A DNA stretch of 64,000 nt, from positions 62,001 through 126,000 of the forward strand of contig JANQJF010000052.1 in assembly GCA_028281765.1 (NCBI GenBank). The letters are read 5' to 3'. Origin of the DNA: Planctomycetota bacterium (GTDB taxonomy: Bacteria; Planctomycetota; UBA1135; UBA2386). Made by a program: the position numbers and the translations under genes. The notes beneath the pieces are model-generated. The model saw nothing but the letters and a program-made list of their open reading frames with translations, was not told the DNA's origin and did no database searches. Of the stretch, positions 8,173 to 17,423 are shown piece after piece. Position 1 is the stretch's first letter. The number at the start of each line of letters is the position of its first letter.

Positions 8173-10383
8173 TCACTGCACGTCGTGGATCCTCGACGCG
8201 GCGGTGATCACACCGAGCGGATTCGCGCCCGGCTGCACGATCAGCCACTGCGTGTGCAGGTCACCGAGGAACGCCGGATAGTCGGGCAGGGACATCGTCA
8301 GCGTCGGGTTGCCACTGCCATCCCCAACGCCCGGAACCGATACGCTTCCGGCCGGATCGACCAGGTAGAAGCACGACGGCATCCCCAACGCGTCGAGCGG
8401 AATCGTCGTCGAAGCCGGGCCGACGACGCATGCAGCGAGCTGGCCCGCGTGCCCCAGCAACGTGCCCGAGAACTCCTGGCTGCCCGCGAGGGACGGTGTC
8501 CAGTTCTCCAGGGTACTCGCACCGCCACACCCCGCGCCGAAGGTCGTCGGATTCCACGAGGTCGGCGAGTAGCGATGGATCACGCCGTAGACGCCGTTGA
8601 GCGTGTCGCGCGTGAAGTACGCCAGCGAGAAACCCAGCGTCCCGCCGGAGACGCTGCGGTTGAACGCGACCGAGACGCTCTGCGGGTTCTGATGCGCGCC
8701 TTCATCTGGCGCAATCGTGTCGACCGTACCACCGGAGAACCCGAGCCGCGCGGCGCGCGTCGTCACGGCGAACAGCGAAACCGTGTGGTCGAAGCCCGCT
8801 TCCCAGTGCGATCGGGTGACCTCGTCGAAGGCCAGCGATCGGTTGGTGTAGGACTCGCCGACGTGCACGAGTCGCTCGGAGCGCACTTGCGGCACGGTCG
8901 GCTGCAGCGGCGTCTGATCCCAGTCGATGCGCAGGGAGCGGATCGCGAGCGCGCCGAGACCGATCGGCACCCCGCGCGCCGTCACCATGTAGCGGCCGTC
9001 CTGCCCGGCGATGCGTGGCTCGAAGTAATGGTTGTTGGACGACGAGGCGACGCCGAACACGATCGCACCCTGCGATCCCGACTTGAACACCTGCCGCACC
9101 AAGACCTGGCTTGGCGAACCCTGGTCGGCCCAAGCGACGATCCAACCGTGCGTGCCCGCGTAAGGCGTGATCGCAGGCGCGAGCTCCTGGCTCGTCGTGC
9201 GAATCGTCGGCAGCGGCGTGTGCGAACTCGGGTGACCCGGGTCGTAGAGCAGCGCGTCGATCGTCCGGCTCGAACCCTGGATGAAGTCGTAGACGATGCA
9301 GACGTCGGTGTCGTCGCGATCCCCGCCGGACGCGGGGTTGCGGTAGTGTTCGCCCGTGCTCGCGATCACGGTGTGGGTCGAACCCTGGTTGAGCGTCGGT
9401 ACGGTCGCCGGCTGGCCATACATCCATAGGTGGGTCTTGAAGCCCTGCCGCTGCTCCGCGGTCACGACAAACCGACCCGGGGTGTCGAGGCCGCTGATCG
9501 CGATGTGCTCGTTGCTGTATGCAGTCGTGACGTCCGCGAGGACGACGACGGCATTCGAAACGCCCTCGAAGTACGTGTAGCCGAGCACGTCGTGATCCGA
9601 CGCGGAGAAGATCCGCGTGAACGCGACCATGTGGTTGCGATAGTTCGCCGACGTCGTCTGCTGCAGCACCGCCAGGACTACCTCGCCAATGTCGTCGAGC
9701 GGTAGGCCGACGACGAGCGTCGGGTCGACGACGATCGGGAACTCGGCGGCCGCCACGCTCGCGGCGTCGAGCGTGAGCTCGATCGATCCAGCCTCGTACG
9801 AACTCAGCATCGGAAACGCACGACCGCGTGCGTCGATGACTGTCGCGGCGCCGTACTCGACGACCGTGTTGCCGTCGTCGTCCTGGAACGCGATCGGACC
9901 GTGCGCCGGCGGCCGCGCGTCCGCGTGCAGCGGAGAATCGACGCTGCCGCGGACGGTCAGCGCGCCACCTCGCGCGCGAGTCTCGATGACGAACGTCTGC
10001 TCGACGTCGTCGTGCCGAAGGTCGTAAGCCTCGACGACGTCGCCGAGGTCGTACTCGTAGCGCGCGTCGTGGACACGGCGCTCGGTCGCTTCACCAGAGA
10101 CGAGTTCGGTACCACCCAGCCGGACGCTCTCGGTCGACCAGCGCAGCGGCAGATTCACGGGTGCCGTCGGCCCGAGCGCCGGGATGAACTCGAACCCGCC
10201 GTCGAGGCGGACCTTGTAGGCGTTGCCGGCGGCCCAGATCCCTCCAGCGGGACCGGAGAGATGAGTGTGGATCGGGACGAAGCGGTCTTGGTCGATCCGG
10301 ACGGGGGTGACCGGATCCTGGGCGACGGCCGTGGTCACGAGGGACGCGCCCAGTAAGAACGAGACGATGCGGCGGGTGTTCAT
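8173..10383 (-). CDS. Large secreted protein of unknown function with the shared C-terminal module
   Basis: 736 residues with a clear signal peptide (FLLGASLVTTAVAQD). The N-terminal half is beta-strand rich (for example GGIWAAGNAYKVRLDGGFEF and GAATVIDARGRAFPML), resembling planctomycete surface proteins rather than an enzyme; a central part has alternating short strands around ALLYDPGHPSSHTPL that could form a propeller. The last 125 residues begin at FGAGCGGAS and include IPLDALGMPSCFYLV and a final strand near WLIVQPGANPLGVI, the same module seen on other secreted proteins here. No catalytic motif recognised. Confidence 0.7.
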   Translation of the reverse strand: MNTRRIVSFLLGASLVTTAVAQDPVTPVRIDQDRFVPIHTHLSGPAGGIWAAGNAYKVRLDGGFEFIPALGPTAPVNLPLRWSTESVRLGGTELVSGEATERRVHDARYEYDLGDVVEAYDLRHDDVEQTFVIETRARGGALTVRGSVDSPLHADARPPAHGPIAFQDDDGNTVVEYGAATVIDARGRAFPMLSSYEAGSIELTLDAASVAAAEFPIVVDPTLVVGLPLDDIGEVVLAVLQQTTSANYRNHMVAFTRIFSASDHDVLGYTYFEGVSNAVVVLADVTTAYSNEHIAISGLDTPGRFVVTAEQRQGFKTHLWMYGQPATVPTLNQGSTHTVIASTGEHYRNPASGGDRDDTDVCIVYDFIQGSSRTIDALLYDPGHPSSHTPLPTIRTTSQELAPAITPYAGTHGWIVAWADQGSPSQVLVRQVFKSGSQGAIVFGVASSSNNHYFEPRIAGQDGRYMVTARGVPIGLGALAIRSLRIDWDQTPLQPTVPQVRSERLVHVGESYTNRSLAFDEVTRSHWEAGFDHTVSLFAVTTRAARLGFSGGTVDTIAPDEGAHQNPQSVSVAFNRSVSGGTLGFSLAYFTRDTLNGVYGVIHRYSPTSWNPTTFGAGCGGASTLENWTPSLAGSQEFSGTLLGHAGQLAACVVGPASTTIPLDALGMPSCFYLVDPAGSVSVPGVGDGSGNPTLTMSLPDYPAFLGDLHTQWLIVQPGANPLGVITAASRIHDVQ

Positions 10384-10438
10384 GACCGCCGATGTCGCGA
10401 ACGGCGCGGACTGGACAGGCTCGAGCGAAAAACGTCCG

Positions 10439-10960
10439 CTACTGGGCGATCAGCTGCGCGCCGGTGGACACCTCGGCACACGTCACCGAGACCACCGGCC
10501 CCGGCACGACCGTCGCGCACACGACCTGCAGGCAGAGCGGGTTCGCCTGCATGAGCGCGGGCAGGCTGGGGATCGCGGGGATCGGCAGCGGGTAGTTCAC
10601 GATGCCGAAGTCGACGTCCACCGCGTCGATCCAGAGCACCGATTGGAAACCCATCCCGCACGTCGCCGGCGGGTTCGGCCAGATCGCGAAGCAGCTGCTC
10701 GCCGACAGGTCCCAGTTCGGGATCGGGCCCGTCGAATGGCAGCTGCCGAAGATCACGAACCCGGTGCCAGCCGCAGCCGGGCACGGATACTGGAGCGTGA
10801 ACGACAGGTTGCCGATCGTCGGAGCCGCGCCGCCGGCCGCCCAGATCGGCGGCGGAGTCGAACCACCGTTGCGACATCCGGTGTTCGGCAGTGAGGTGAG
10901 CTGGGCCGCGAGCGGTGGCGCGAGGAGCAACAAGGCGGCCAATCGGAGTAGCGAGCGCAT
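10439..10960 (-). CDS. Small secreted protein, apparently a free-standing version of the shared C-terminal module
   Basis: 173 residues with signal peptide (LLRLAALLLLAPPLAAQ). The mature part starts with NTGCRNGGS and contains IGNLSFTLQYPCP, TGFVIFGSC, ASSCFAIW and IPSLPALMQANPL. The order of glycine-cysteine start, first strands, a central IPxxxLxxxxC element and a late proline-rich strand parallels the C-terminal modules of the larger secreted proteins nearby. It is rich in Cys (8 in the mature chain), suggesting disulfides. Function unknown. It lies 55 bases upstream of the large secreted protein on the same strand. Confidence 0.6.
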   Translation of the reverse strand: MRSLLRLAALLLLAPPLAAQLTSLPNTGCRNGGSTPPPIWAAGGAAPTIGNLSFTLQYPCPAAAGTGFVIFGSCHSTGPIPNWDLSASSCFAIWPNPPATCGMGFQSVLWIDAVDVDFGIVNYPLPIPAIPSLPALMQANPLCLQVVCATVVPGPVVSVTCAEVSTGAQLIAQ

Positions 10961-11073
10961 TACCCCGGATCATAGCGGCGTGCCGCCATGGCGAGCGGCG
11001 GGGCCGCAGATCTCCAAAAAACCTGGTCCACCTCCCCTCCAACTTCGGGGTGCCTTCGTCGTAGCATCCCCCC

Positions 11074-12240
11074 ATGACCACCCCCGACGCCCACGGCACC
11101 AAGGAAGACGCCGTCCGCGAACGCTACTCGGCCGGCGCGCAGGCCCGCGAAGCCACGCTCTGCTGCCCGATCGACTTCAACCCCGAATACCTGAAGGTCC
11201 TGCCCGAGGAGATCCTCGAGCGAGACTACGGCTGCGGCGACCCGACGACGTACGTGCGCGAGGGCGACATCGTCCTCGACCTCGGCTCGGGTGGCGGCAA
11301 GGTCTGCTGGATCGCCGCGCAGATCGTCGGGCCCGAGGGCCGCGTCATCGGTGTCGACATGAACACCGAGATGCTGTCGCTCGCACGCCAGCACCACGAC
11401 GCGATCGCGGCCAAGGTCGGCTACGACAACGTGACCTACCACCGCGGCATGATCCAGGACCTCAAGCTCGACGTGGATCGCCTCGCCGACGAGCTCGCAC
11501 AGCGTCCGATCGAAAACGCGGAGTCGTGGATCGACCTGCGCCAGCGCGAGGACACGCTGCGCCGCGAGCACCCGATGATCGCCGACGAGTCGATCGACGT
11601 GGTCCTGTCCAACTGCGTGCTCAACCTCGTGCGTCCCGAGGACAAGCAGCAGATGTTCGAGGAGATCTATCGCGTCGTGAAGACCGGTGGCCGCGTCGCG
11701 ATCAGCGACATCGTCGCGGACGAAGACGTGCCCCAGGAGATGCAGGACGACCCGACGCTGTGGTCCGGCTGCATCAGCGGCGCCTATCGTGAAGATCTCT
11801 TCCTGAAGGCCTTTGCCGATGCCGGCTTCCACGGCATCGAGATCACGAAGCGCGACGCCGAACCGTGGCAGACCGTCAACGGCATCGAGTTCCGCTCGGT
11901 CACGGTCCAGGCGTTCAAGGGCAAAGCCGGCGTCTGCCTCGAGCGCAACCAGGCGGTTGTGTATCGCGGCCCGTTCTCCCAGGTGCGCGACGACGACGGG
12001 CACACCTACTACCGCGGCGAGCGGATGGCGGTGTGCGACAAGACGTTCAAGCTGCTGCAGCGCGAACCCTACGCCGGCATGTTCGAGGCGATCGAGCCGC
12101 GCGAGACCATCCCGCTCGAGCAGGCCGAATTGTTCGACTGCGCGGTCGACCAGCGCCGCCACCCGCGGGTCACCAAGGGTCAGGACTACGACGCGACGAC
12201 CGAGGCCTCGGACTGCTGCGGACCGTCGGACTGCTGTTAG
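11074..12240 (+). CDS. ArsM-like SAM methyltransferase with a Cys-Cys tail
   Basis: 388 residues. A Rossmann methyltransferase core is clear: VLDLGSGGGKV (67-77, SAM motif I), GVDMNTEM (93-100) and the SDIVADEDVP strand. It matches arsenite S-adenosylmethionine methyltransferases at all catalytic cysteines: Cys54 (YGCG), Cys181 (SNCVLNL) and Cys233 (SGCISGA), plus an N-terminal Cys30-Cys31 pair. A 35-residue insertion lies between SAM motifs, and the chain ends in CCGPSDCC, two vicinal Cys pairs suited to As(III) or another thiophilic metal. It likely methylates arsenite or a related thiol-bound substrate; no other ars gene is in the window. The start is supported by a 113-base leader. Confidence 0.75.
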   Translation: MTTPDAHGTKEDAVRERYSAGAQAREATLCCPIDFNPEYLKVLPEEILERDYGCGDPTTYVREGDIVLDLGSGGGKVCWIAAQIVGPEGRVIGVDMNTEMLSLARQHHDAIAAKVGYDNVTYHRGMIQDLKLDVDRLADELAQRPIENAESWIDLRQREDTLRREHPMIADESIDVVLSNCVLNLVRPEDKQQMFEEIYRVVKTGGRVAISDIVADEDVPQEMQDDPTLWSGCISGAYREDLFLKAFADAGFHGIEITKRDAEPWQTVNGIEFRSVTVQAFKGKAGVCLERNQAVVYRGPFSQVRDDDGHTYYRGERMAVCDKTFKLLQREPYAGMFEAIEPRETIPLEQAELFDCAVDQRRHPRVTKGQDYDATTEASDCCGPSDCC

Positions 12241-12299
12241 TGCCGAGCCCGCCGCGCCGGGATTGAAACCGATGGGCGGCGCCGGCTAGTCTTCGTTGA

Positions 12300-13733
12300 G
12301 TGACACCCTCGACCGAACAGCAGAAGAGTCTGCCGCCCCCCTGGGACCGCATCTTCAGCCTCGGCAGCCGGGTGTTCGTCTGGGGTCTGCTGGCGGGGAT
12401 TCTCTACATCCTGCGCCCGTTCTTCCTGCTGGTCTTCCTGACGTTCGTGTTCGCCTACATCCTCGAACACGGCGTGCAGGGCCTCGAACACCGGATCAAG
12501 AGCCGCGCGCTCCGCGTCGTGGCCGTGTCCGCAGTCTTCCTGAGCACGCTGATCGCCGCCGGCGTGTTCCTGACGCCGCACTTCAAGCATCAGGCGACCA
12601 AGCTCGGGAAGAACTACCCGGAGTACCTGACGAAGATCGACGAGGCGCTCGACGACGCGAGGGAGCAGGAGTGGGTGCGCGGCATCCTGCCGCCGACGAT
12701 CAAGGCGAAGGACATCATCGAGGACCTGGCCGGGCTCGTGAAGTCGACCAAGGATCCGAAGGGCGCCGATGCCGAGGCAGCACCGCCCCCCGAGGAGACT
12801 GACGAAGTCGAACTCCTGGATCACCTGATGGGATTCCCAGGCGGCCTCTCGAATCTGGTCAAGCACGCGAGCGTGTCGATGCGCGATACGCTCGACTTCG
12901 CGCGCGGCCGGAGCGAGACGCCGCCCATGGGAGTCATTCGCAAGCTGGCCAAGACGATGGCCGACGGCGAGTACACCGCACTCGACGGCGCCGTCATCGA
13001 CGAGAGCTGGCTCGTGAAGAAGTGGCGCGAGGAGCGCACGAAGAAGAACGACCCGACACCCGCCAAGGCCAACCTCGCGCAGACCCTCGAGATGCTGAAG
13101 AACGTCGCGACGCCGATCCTCGGCATCGGCTCGGCGTTCCTGCTGTCGCTGCTGTTCTCGTTCTTGATCGTGCTCGACCTGCCGAAGCTGAGCCGCGCCG
13201 TGTCCGGCCTCGCCGGCACCAAGGTCGGATTCATCTACGACGAGGTCGCCGGCAACATCCACGACTTCGGCAAGATGCTCGGGCGCGCGCTCGAAGCGCA
13301 GCTGCTGATCGCGCTGTGCAACACGTTCCTGACCGCGATCGGGCTCTACTTCCTCGGCCTGACCGAGAACATGATCTTCTTCTCGACGATCGTGTTCTTC
13401 TGCAGCTTCATCCCGGTCGCCGGCGTGTTCTTGAGCTCGACGCCGATCGCGCTCGAAGCCCTGTCGGTCGACGGCGGGGGCGTGCAGCTCATGATCCTCT
13501 CGATCGTGATGATTCTGATCATCCACTTCGTCGAGGCGTACTTCCTCAACCCGAAGATCTTCGGCCACCACCTGCACATGAACGCCGTGCTCGTCCTGAT
13601 CGTGCTGACGATCGGCGGCAAGCTGTTCGGGGTGTGGGGTCTCATCTTGGGACTGCCGGTCGTGAACTACTTTTTCGGTCATGCGATTCGACGACGCGAT
13701 CGACCGAATCCAGACGCGGCGGCCGCCGCGTAG
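12300..13733 (+). CDS. AI-2E family/PerM-type inner-membrane permease
   Basis: 477 residues starting at GTG. Hydrophobic segments occur near the N terminus (WGLLAGILYILRPFFLLVFL, then VVAVSAVFLSTLIAAGVFL) and in the C-terminal half (ILGIGSAFLLSLLFSFLIVL, ALCNTFLTAIGLYFLGL, and three more), about eight in all. A long soluble loop at about 100-250 separates the two sets, longer than in typical members. The late motif HFVEAYFLNPKIFGHHLHMN is the family hallmark. Members export autoinducer-2 or act as ion or solute exporters, so the cargo is open. No luxS is nearby. Confidence 0.85.
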   Translation: MTPSTEQQKSLPPPWDRIFSLGSRVFVWGLLAGILYILRPFFLLVFLTFVFAYILEHGVQGLEHRIKSRALRVVAVSAVFLSTLIAAGVFLTPHFKHQATKLGKNYPEYLTKIDEALDDAREQEWVRGILPPTIKAKDIIEDLAGLVKSTKDPKGADAEAAPPPEETDEVELLDHLMGFPGGLSNLVKHASVSMRDTLDFARGRSETPPMGVIRKLAKTMADGEYTALDGAVIDESWLVKKWREERTKKNDPTPAKANLAQTLEMLKNVATPILGIGSAFLLSLLFSFLIVLDLPKLSRAVSGLAGTKVGFIYDEVAGNIHDFGKMLGRALEAQLLIALCNTFLTAIGLYFLGLTENMIFFSTIVFFCSFIPVAGVFLSSTPIALEALSVDGGGVQLMILSIVMILIIHFVEAYFLNPKIFGHHLHMNAVLVLIVLTIGGKLFGVWGLILGLPVVNYFFGHAIRRRDRPNPDAAAAA

Positions 13734-13789
13734 CCGAACGAGCGGCTGGACGAATCGCCTGGATGGTGTTGTATTCACCAGACGCTCCC

Positions 13790-14854
13790 ATGACTCCGAT
13801 CCGCACCTTGCTCGCCCTGACCGGCCTCTGCGCCGGTCTGTCCGCCAGTCTTTCCGCACAGGCCATCACGTCCCCGAACGGGATGGACACCGTCGAAGGC
13901 AACTCGTCGCACTCCGTCATGTTCGGAGCGATCGACCGCCGCTTCCAACAGATCGACGGCTCGCTGGTCGGCACCGGCCCCCGCTCGCTGTCCTCGATGG
14001 CACTGCGTCGGGAAGGTGACCTCGCGTCGGCGACGTCCACCGCGCGCACCGTCGACATCACGGTCGTGCTCGCGCACGGCGACACGGGCGCGATCAGCCC
14101 GATCTACGCCGACAACTATCTCGGCGCCGCGACGACCGTCTTCGCGACGCAGACCGTCAACCTGCCGGACTGGACCGCGCTGGCTGCGGGTCCCGCACCG
14201 TTCGACTTCGTGATCCCGTTCGACACGCCGTTCTCGTTCAACGGCACGGACGCACTGATCACGGACCTCACGATCACCAACTCGTCGTCGCAAACGGCCG
14301 TGATCATCGACCGCCAGGTCGGCACGAGCCCGTTCTCGGCGGCCTACGGCGTGCAGACCGCGACGGGCTGCACCGGCGGCGGACTCTCGCAGCCGTTCGA
14401 GGGTCACCTGACCGCGTTCAACTGGGGCCCGAACCATCCGTTCCTCGGCCAGCGCCTCGTGATCTCCGGTGGCGGCGCCCAGGGTGACACCGGCGTCGCC
14501 GCGAACGTCTGTCTCGACAACCCTCCGATCCCGTTCCCAGGCCTGCTGTGCGCGCCGTACCTGTTCGACCTCATCGTCAGCTTCCCGATGGGTGCGACCG
14601 GCCCGACCGGCTTCACCTCGGACCTCACGATCGACGTCGAGTACAACCCGCTCCTCGAGGGCGTCGCGATCGCGCTGCAGCTACTGTCGATCGACCTGAC
14701 GCAGCCGGGCATCCCGGTCCTGCTCAGCGACGTGAAGAGCCTCGTCATGCCGACGGCCGTCACCGCGCTCGACTGCCACTACCTCTACTCGGGCCCGACC
14801 TCGCCGTTCGGCACGGTGTTCCCGAACCGCGGCGTCGTCTTCGAGTTCCTCTAA
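13790..14854 (+). CDS. Secreted protein of unknown function
   Basis: 354 residues with a signal peptide (LLALTGLCAGLSASLSAQA). The mature part is all-beta by pattern (TSRTVDITVVLAHGD, PFDFVIPFDTPFSF, ALITDLTITNSSSQ). Many short strands and Gly/Thr/Asn-rich loops resemble extracellular beta-sandwich proteins. It ends in FGTVFPNRGVVFEFL, which may be a diverged version of the module on other secreted proteins here, but the match is weak. No enzyme motif recognised. ATG at 13790 was chosen because the longer open frame is antisense-like sequence from the preceding permease gene. Confidence 0.65.
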   Translation: MTPIRTLLALTGLCAGLSASLSAQAITSPNGMDTVEGNSSHSVMFGAIDRRFQQIDGSLVGTGPRSLSSMALRREGDLASATSTARTVDITVVLAHGDTGAISPIYADNYLGAATTVFATQTVNLPDWTALAAGPAPFDFVIPFDTPFSFNGTDALITDLTITNSSSQTAVIIDRQVGTSPFSAAYGVQTATGCTGGGLSQPFEGHLTAFNWGPNHPFLGQRLVISGGGAQGDTGVAANVCLDNPPIPFPGLLCAPYLFDLIVSFPMGATGPTGFTSDLTIDVEYNPLLEGVAIALQLLSIDLTQPGIPVLLSDVKSLVMPTAVTALDCHYLYSGPTSPFGTVFPNRGVVFEFL

Positions 14855-14955
14855 GGACTCGCCGCTCCGCCTCGTCGGCGCCGCCGAACGGAACCACGCG
14901 CTCCTTCCGCGCCCGAGTTCCGTTCCGGTTGCGGCCATGATTGCCGCCTAACTTC

Positions 14956-14975
14956 CCGGGCTCATCGCCCCGGGC
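14956..14975 (+). terminator. Possible weak hairpin terminator
   Basis: CCCGGGC and GCCCCGGG form a stem of about seven pairs with one extra C around a 5-base loop, 100 bases after the stop of the secreted gene. It is followed by CCCTTC rather than a U tract. Weak support. Confidence 0.3.
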
Positions 14976-15031
14976 CCTTCATGTCCTCGCAGACGAACGG
15001 GCACCAACCCCTGCCCTAGCTCTGGAGAACC

Positions 15032-16834
15032 ATGAAAACCTCCCTCTACGGGACCTGTCTGTACGGACTCGTCCTGCTGTGCGCGCCCGTCGTCGCACAA
15101 AACACCACACGTCTCGGATTGCAAGGCGACGCGGTCGCGACCACGGCCGGCGGCTGGGTTGCCCCCGCCGCGCACCCCGGCAATCCGTTCTCGGTCAACG
15201 CGCCGACGCAGTACCAGATCGACAAGCAGAACCTCGGCAAGGCTCTGTTCTGGGACGTGCAGCTGTCGACCGACGACACGATGTCGTGCGGGTCGTGCCA
15301 CGGCTTCGGCACCGGCGGCACGGACGGCAGGCCCGCCGGGCAAGCGTCGCAGTTCGGCGCGCCGTCGCTCGGCGCGTTCGGCGTGATTCCACAGTCGCGC
15401 GTCGGCGCGAATACGATCTATGGCTTCAACGCGCCCAGTCAGGAGACGCCGTCGGTCACGCCGTTCCACACGCCGACGATGGTCGGTGCCTACATGAACC
15501 GGCAGCAGCTGTGGCAGAAGAACGCGAGCAACGTGTTCAACTTCGCCGGCGGCTCGTTCAACAACTGGTCGTCGCTCGAGTCGCAGGCTGCCGGACCACC
15601 GACGAACCAAATCGAGATGGCGCACCAAGGCCTCGTCTGGAGTCCGAACCAGAACGGCGCCGGCCCGCTCGAAGACAAGCTCGGCGCCGCCGCGCCGCTC
15701 GCGACCGTCGTGCCGGGCTCCGTGCCGGCGAGCATCCCGACCGCGTGGCTCACGATGAGCTACGACGCCGTGTTCGATCAGGTTTTCGCCGCCGATCCGA
15801 ACCCGGTGATCAACGCGGCGAACGGCGCCACGCGCGTGCGTGTCGCGATGGCTATCGCGAGCTACGAGCGGACCCTGGTCCCCGACCAGGCGCCGATCGA
15901 CACGAACACGATGACCGCGCAAGAAGTGCAAGGCTTCAACATCGTGCGCAACAGCGGCTGCTTCGTGTGCCACTCGATCTCCGGGAATCCGCAGCTCGTC
16001 AACACGGGCACGCCGAACTCCAACGGCACGCTCGTCGACCGCTGGGACAACCTGATGTCGGACGGCAACCTGCACGACATCTTCGGCTTCGGGAATCCGA
16101 GACAGGTTCCCGGCGGTGGGGTGAAGACTCCGACGTTGCGCAACCTCGCGCTGCGCCGGCGGTTCTTCCACGACGGGCGCGGCCGCGTCGTCGGAGGCGC
16201 CGCTCTGAACACGCTGCCCGACATCGTCGACTTCTACGACATCGACCAGAACCCGCTGAACGGCGGACTCGGCGGCGTGTTCGAACTCAACGGCTCCGGC
16301 CCGAACAACTCGCTGACGACGAACGAGCGCAACGCGGTGATCGCCTTCTTGGGCAACGCGTTGACCGACCCGAGGCTCGTCGCCGGCACGGCGCCGTTCG
16401 ACTCGCCGCAGCTCTACCACACGCTGCTGCCGTTCGAGTCGCTGCACACGCGCCCGGCCACGCCGGCACCCGCAGGATGGCAACCGCGCATGATCGTCGA
16501 GACGCCAGCGAACGTCCCGAAGGTCGGCGGCCCGACCGAGTGGAAGCTCGGCGTCAGCAGTCGTAACGCGACGACCGGCCCGCTGATGCCGGCGGGTAGC
16601 GCGGCGCTGCTCGCAATCGACGTGTTCGACAACCTCGGCGGACCGCTCCACCTGCCGAACCCGATCCTGCTCGGATCGTCGGCGGTCACGCCGCAGGGCT
16701 TCGCGACGATCAACGCTCCGGTGCCGCTCAGCCTCGCGCTGGTCGGCGTGATCGCGAAAGCGCAGTGGGCCGTCGTCGATCTCGTGACCAGCCAGATCGG
16801 CTGGTCCGAGGCCGCGACGATCTTCGCGTTCTGA
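15032..16834 (+). CDS. Secreted di-heme cytochrome c peroxidase-type protein with an extra C-terminal beta module
   Basis: 600 residues with signal peptide (LVLLCAPVVAQ). Two heme c motifs are visible: CGSCH at 86-90 and CFVCH at 310-314, spaced as in bacterial di-heme peroxidases/MauG. TPTLRNLALRRRFFHDG at about 365-381 matches the conserved TPTLRN..T.PYFHDG segment. The family reduces peroxides or oxidises protein or small-molecule partners in the periplasm. The chain is about 200 residues longer than typical family members: an insertion lies between the hemes, and the last 115 residues (WKLGVSSRNATTG to SEAATIFAF) form the same beta module found on other secreted proteins here. Confidence 0.85.
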   Translation: MKTSLYGTCLYGLVLLCAPVVAQNTTRLGLQGDAVATTAGGWVAPAAHPGNPFSVNAPTQYQIDKQNLGKALFWDVQLSTDDTMSCGSCHGFGTGGTDGRPAGQASQFGAPSLGAFGVIPQSRVGANTIYGFNAPSQETPSVTPFHTPTMVGAYMNRQQLWQKNASNVFNFAGGSFNNWSSLESQAAGPPTNQIEMAHQGLVWSPNQNGAGPLEDKLGAAAPLATVVPGSVPASIPTAWLTMSYDAVFDQVFAADPNPVINAANGATRVRVAMAIASYERTLVPDQAPIDTNTMTAQEVQGFNIVRNSGCFVCHSISGNPQLVNTGTPNSNGTLVDRWDNLMSDGNLHDIFGFGNPRQVPGGGVKTPTLRNLALRRRFFHDGRGRVVGGAALNTLPDIVDFYDIDQNPLNGGLGGVFELNGSGPNNSLTTNERNAVIAFLGNALTDPRLVAGTAPFDSPQLYHTLLPFESLHTRPATPAPAGWQPRMIVETPANVPKVGGPTEWKLGVSSRNATTGPLMPAGSAALLAIDVFDNLGGPLHLPNPILLGSSAVTPQGFATINAPVPLSLALVGVIAKAQWAVVDLVTSQIGWSEAATIFAF

Positions 16835-16840
16835 CGAACT

Positions 16841-16874
16841 GGGCTCGGGCGGCGCGTCGCGCGCCCCCGAGCCC
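16841..16874. terminator. Strong bidirectional hairpin between convergent genes
   Basis: GGGCTCGGG-C-GGCGCG pairs with CGCGCC-CCCGAGCCC around the loop TCG: fifteen base pairs with one bulged C. It starts 7 bases after one stop (16834) and ends 9 bases before the opposite-strand stop (16883). No U tract on either side. A shared 3' end for both transcripts is the simplest reading. Confidence 0.6.
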
Positions 16875-16882
16875 GATCCGCA

Positions 16883-17338
16883 TCAGCTCGGATAGCCGGA
16901 GGCCGGCCACGCGCGGCCTCCGTCGTCGAGGACCGCCAGTTCCCGGCAGCCGTGAGACGCGAGCTCGGACGTCTGCAGGTAGACGGTGAACGATTCGCCG
17001 GCGGCGAGGGTGCGACTCGCAAACTCGCGGCTGGCGCGCTCCCGCTCCCCTCCCACCGTGGCCGCCGCACGGTCGGCGAACGGCGTCGGAAACGCGCGCG
17101 CACCGCCACGACTCTCGACTGCGGCCAGCTTCATGATCTGCGTGCCGGCGTTCCCGATGCGAAGACTGACGACCTCGCTCCCGTCGTGCGACGCTTCGAC
17201 GACGAGCGGACCCTTCCCCGAGGAAATCCCCACCGCGGCGAACAGCCAGTGGATCGCACGTTCGAACGCGTTGTCGACCAGGATGGTTATCGACGCGAGC
17301 GCCAGGGCGAGGACACCGAACACGACATACCAGATCAT
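16883..17338 (-). CDS. Small single-pass membrane protein of unknown function
   Basis: 151 residues from ATG 17338 (a GTG at 17341 is an alternative; a longer upstream ATG would add a basic, coding-unlike stretch). Residues about 2-22 (IWYVVFGVLALALASITILV) form one transmembrane helix, after which a short amphipathic segment leads into a soluble beta-rich domain of about 100 residues with GNAGTQIMKL and a C-terminal SYGxxS-like end (PASGYPS). The topology suggests an anchored periplasmic or cytoplasmic domain. No family recognised. Confidence 0.55.
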   Translation of the reverse strand: MIWYVVFGVLALALASITILVDNAFERAIHWLFAAVGISSGKGPLVVEASHDGSEVVSLRIGNAGTQIMKLAAVESRGGARAFPTPFADRAAATVGGERERASREFASRTLAAGESFTVYLQTSELASHGCRELAVLDDGGRAWPASGYPS

Positions 17339-17423
17339 CACGTGACTTCGACCGGCGAGAACTGTGGGTTGCCGTTCCTTGCGTCGATCCGGCGCAGGAT
17401 TCAACGCCGCCGTCGAGGTTGAT

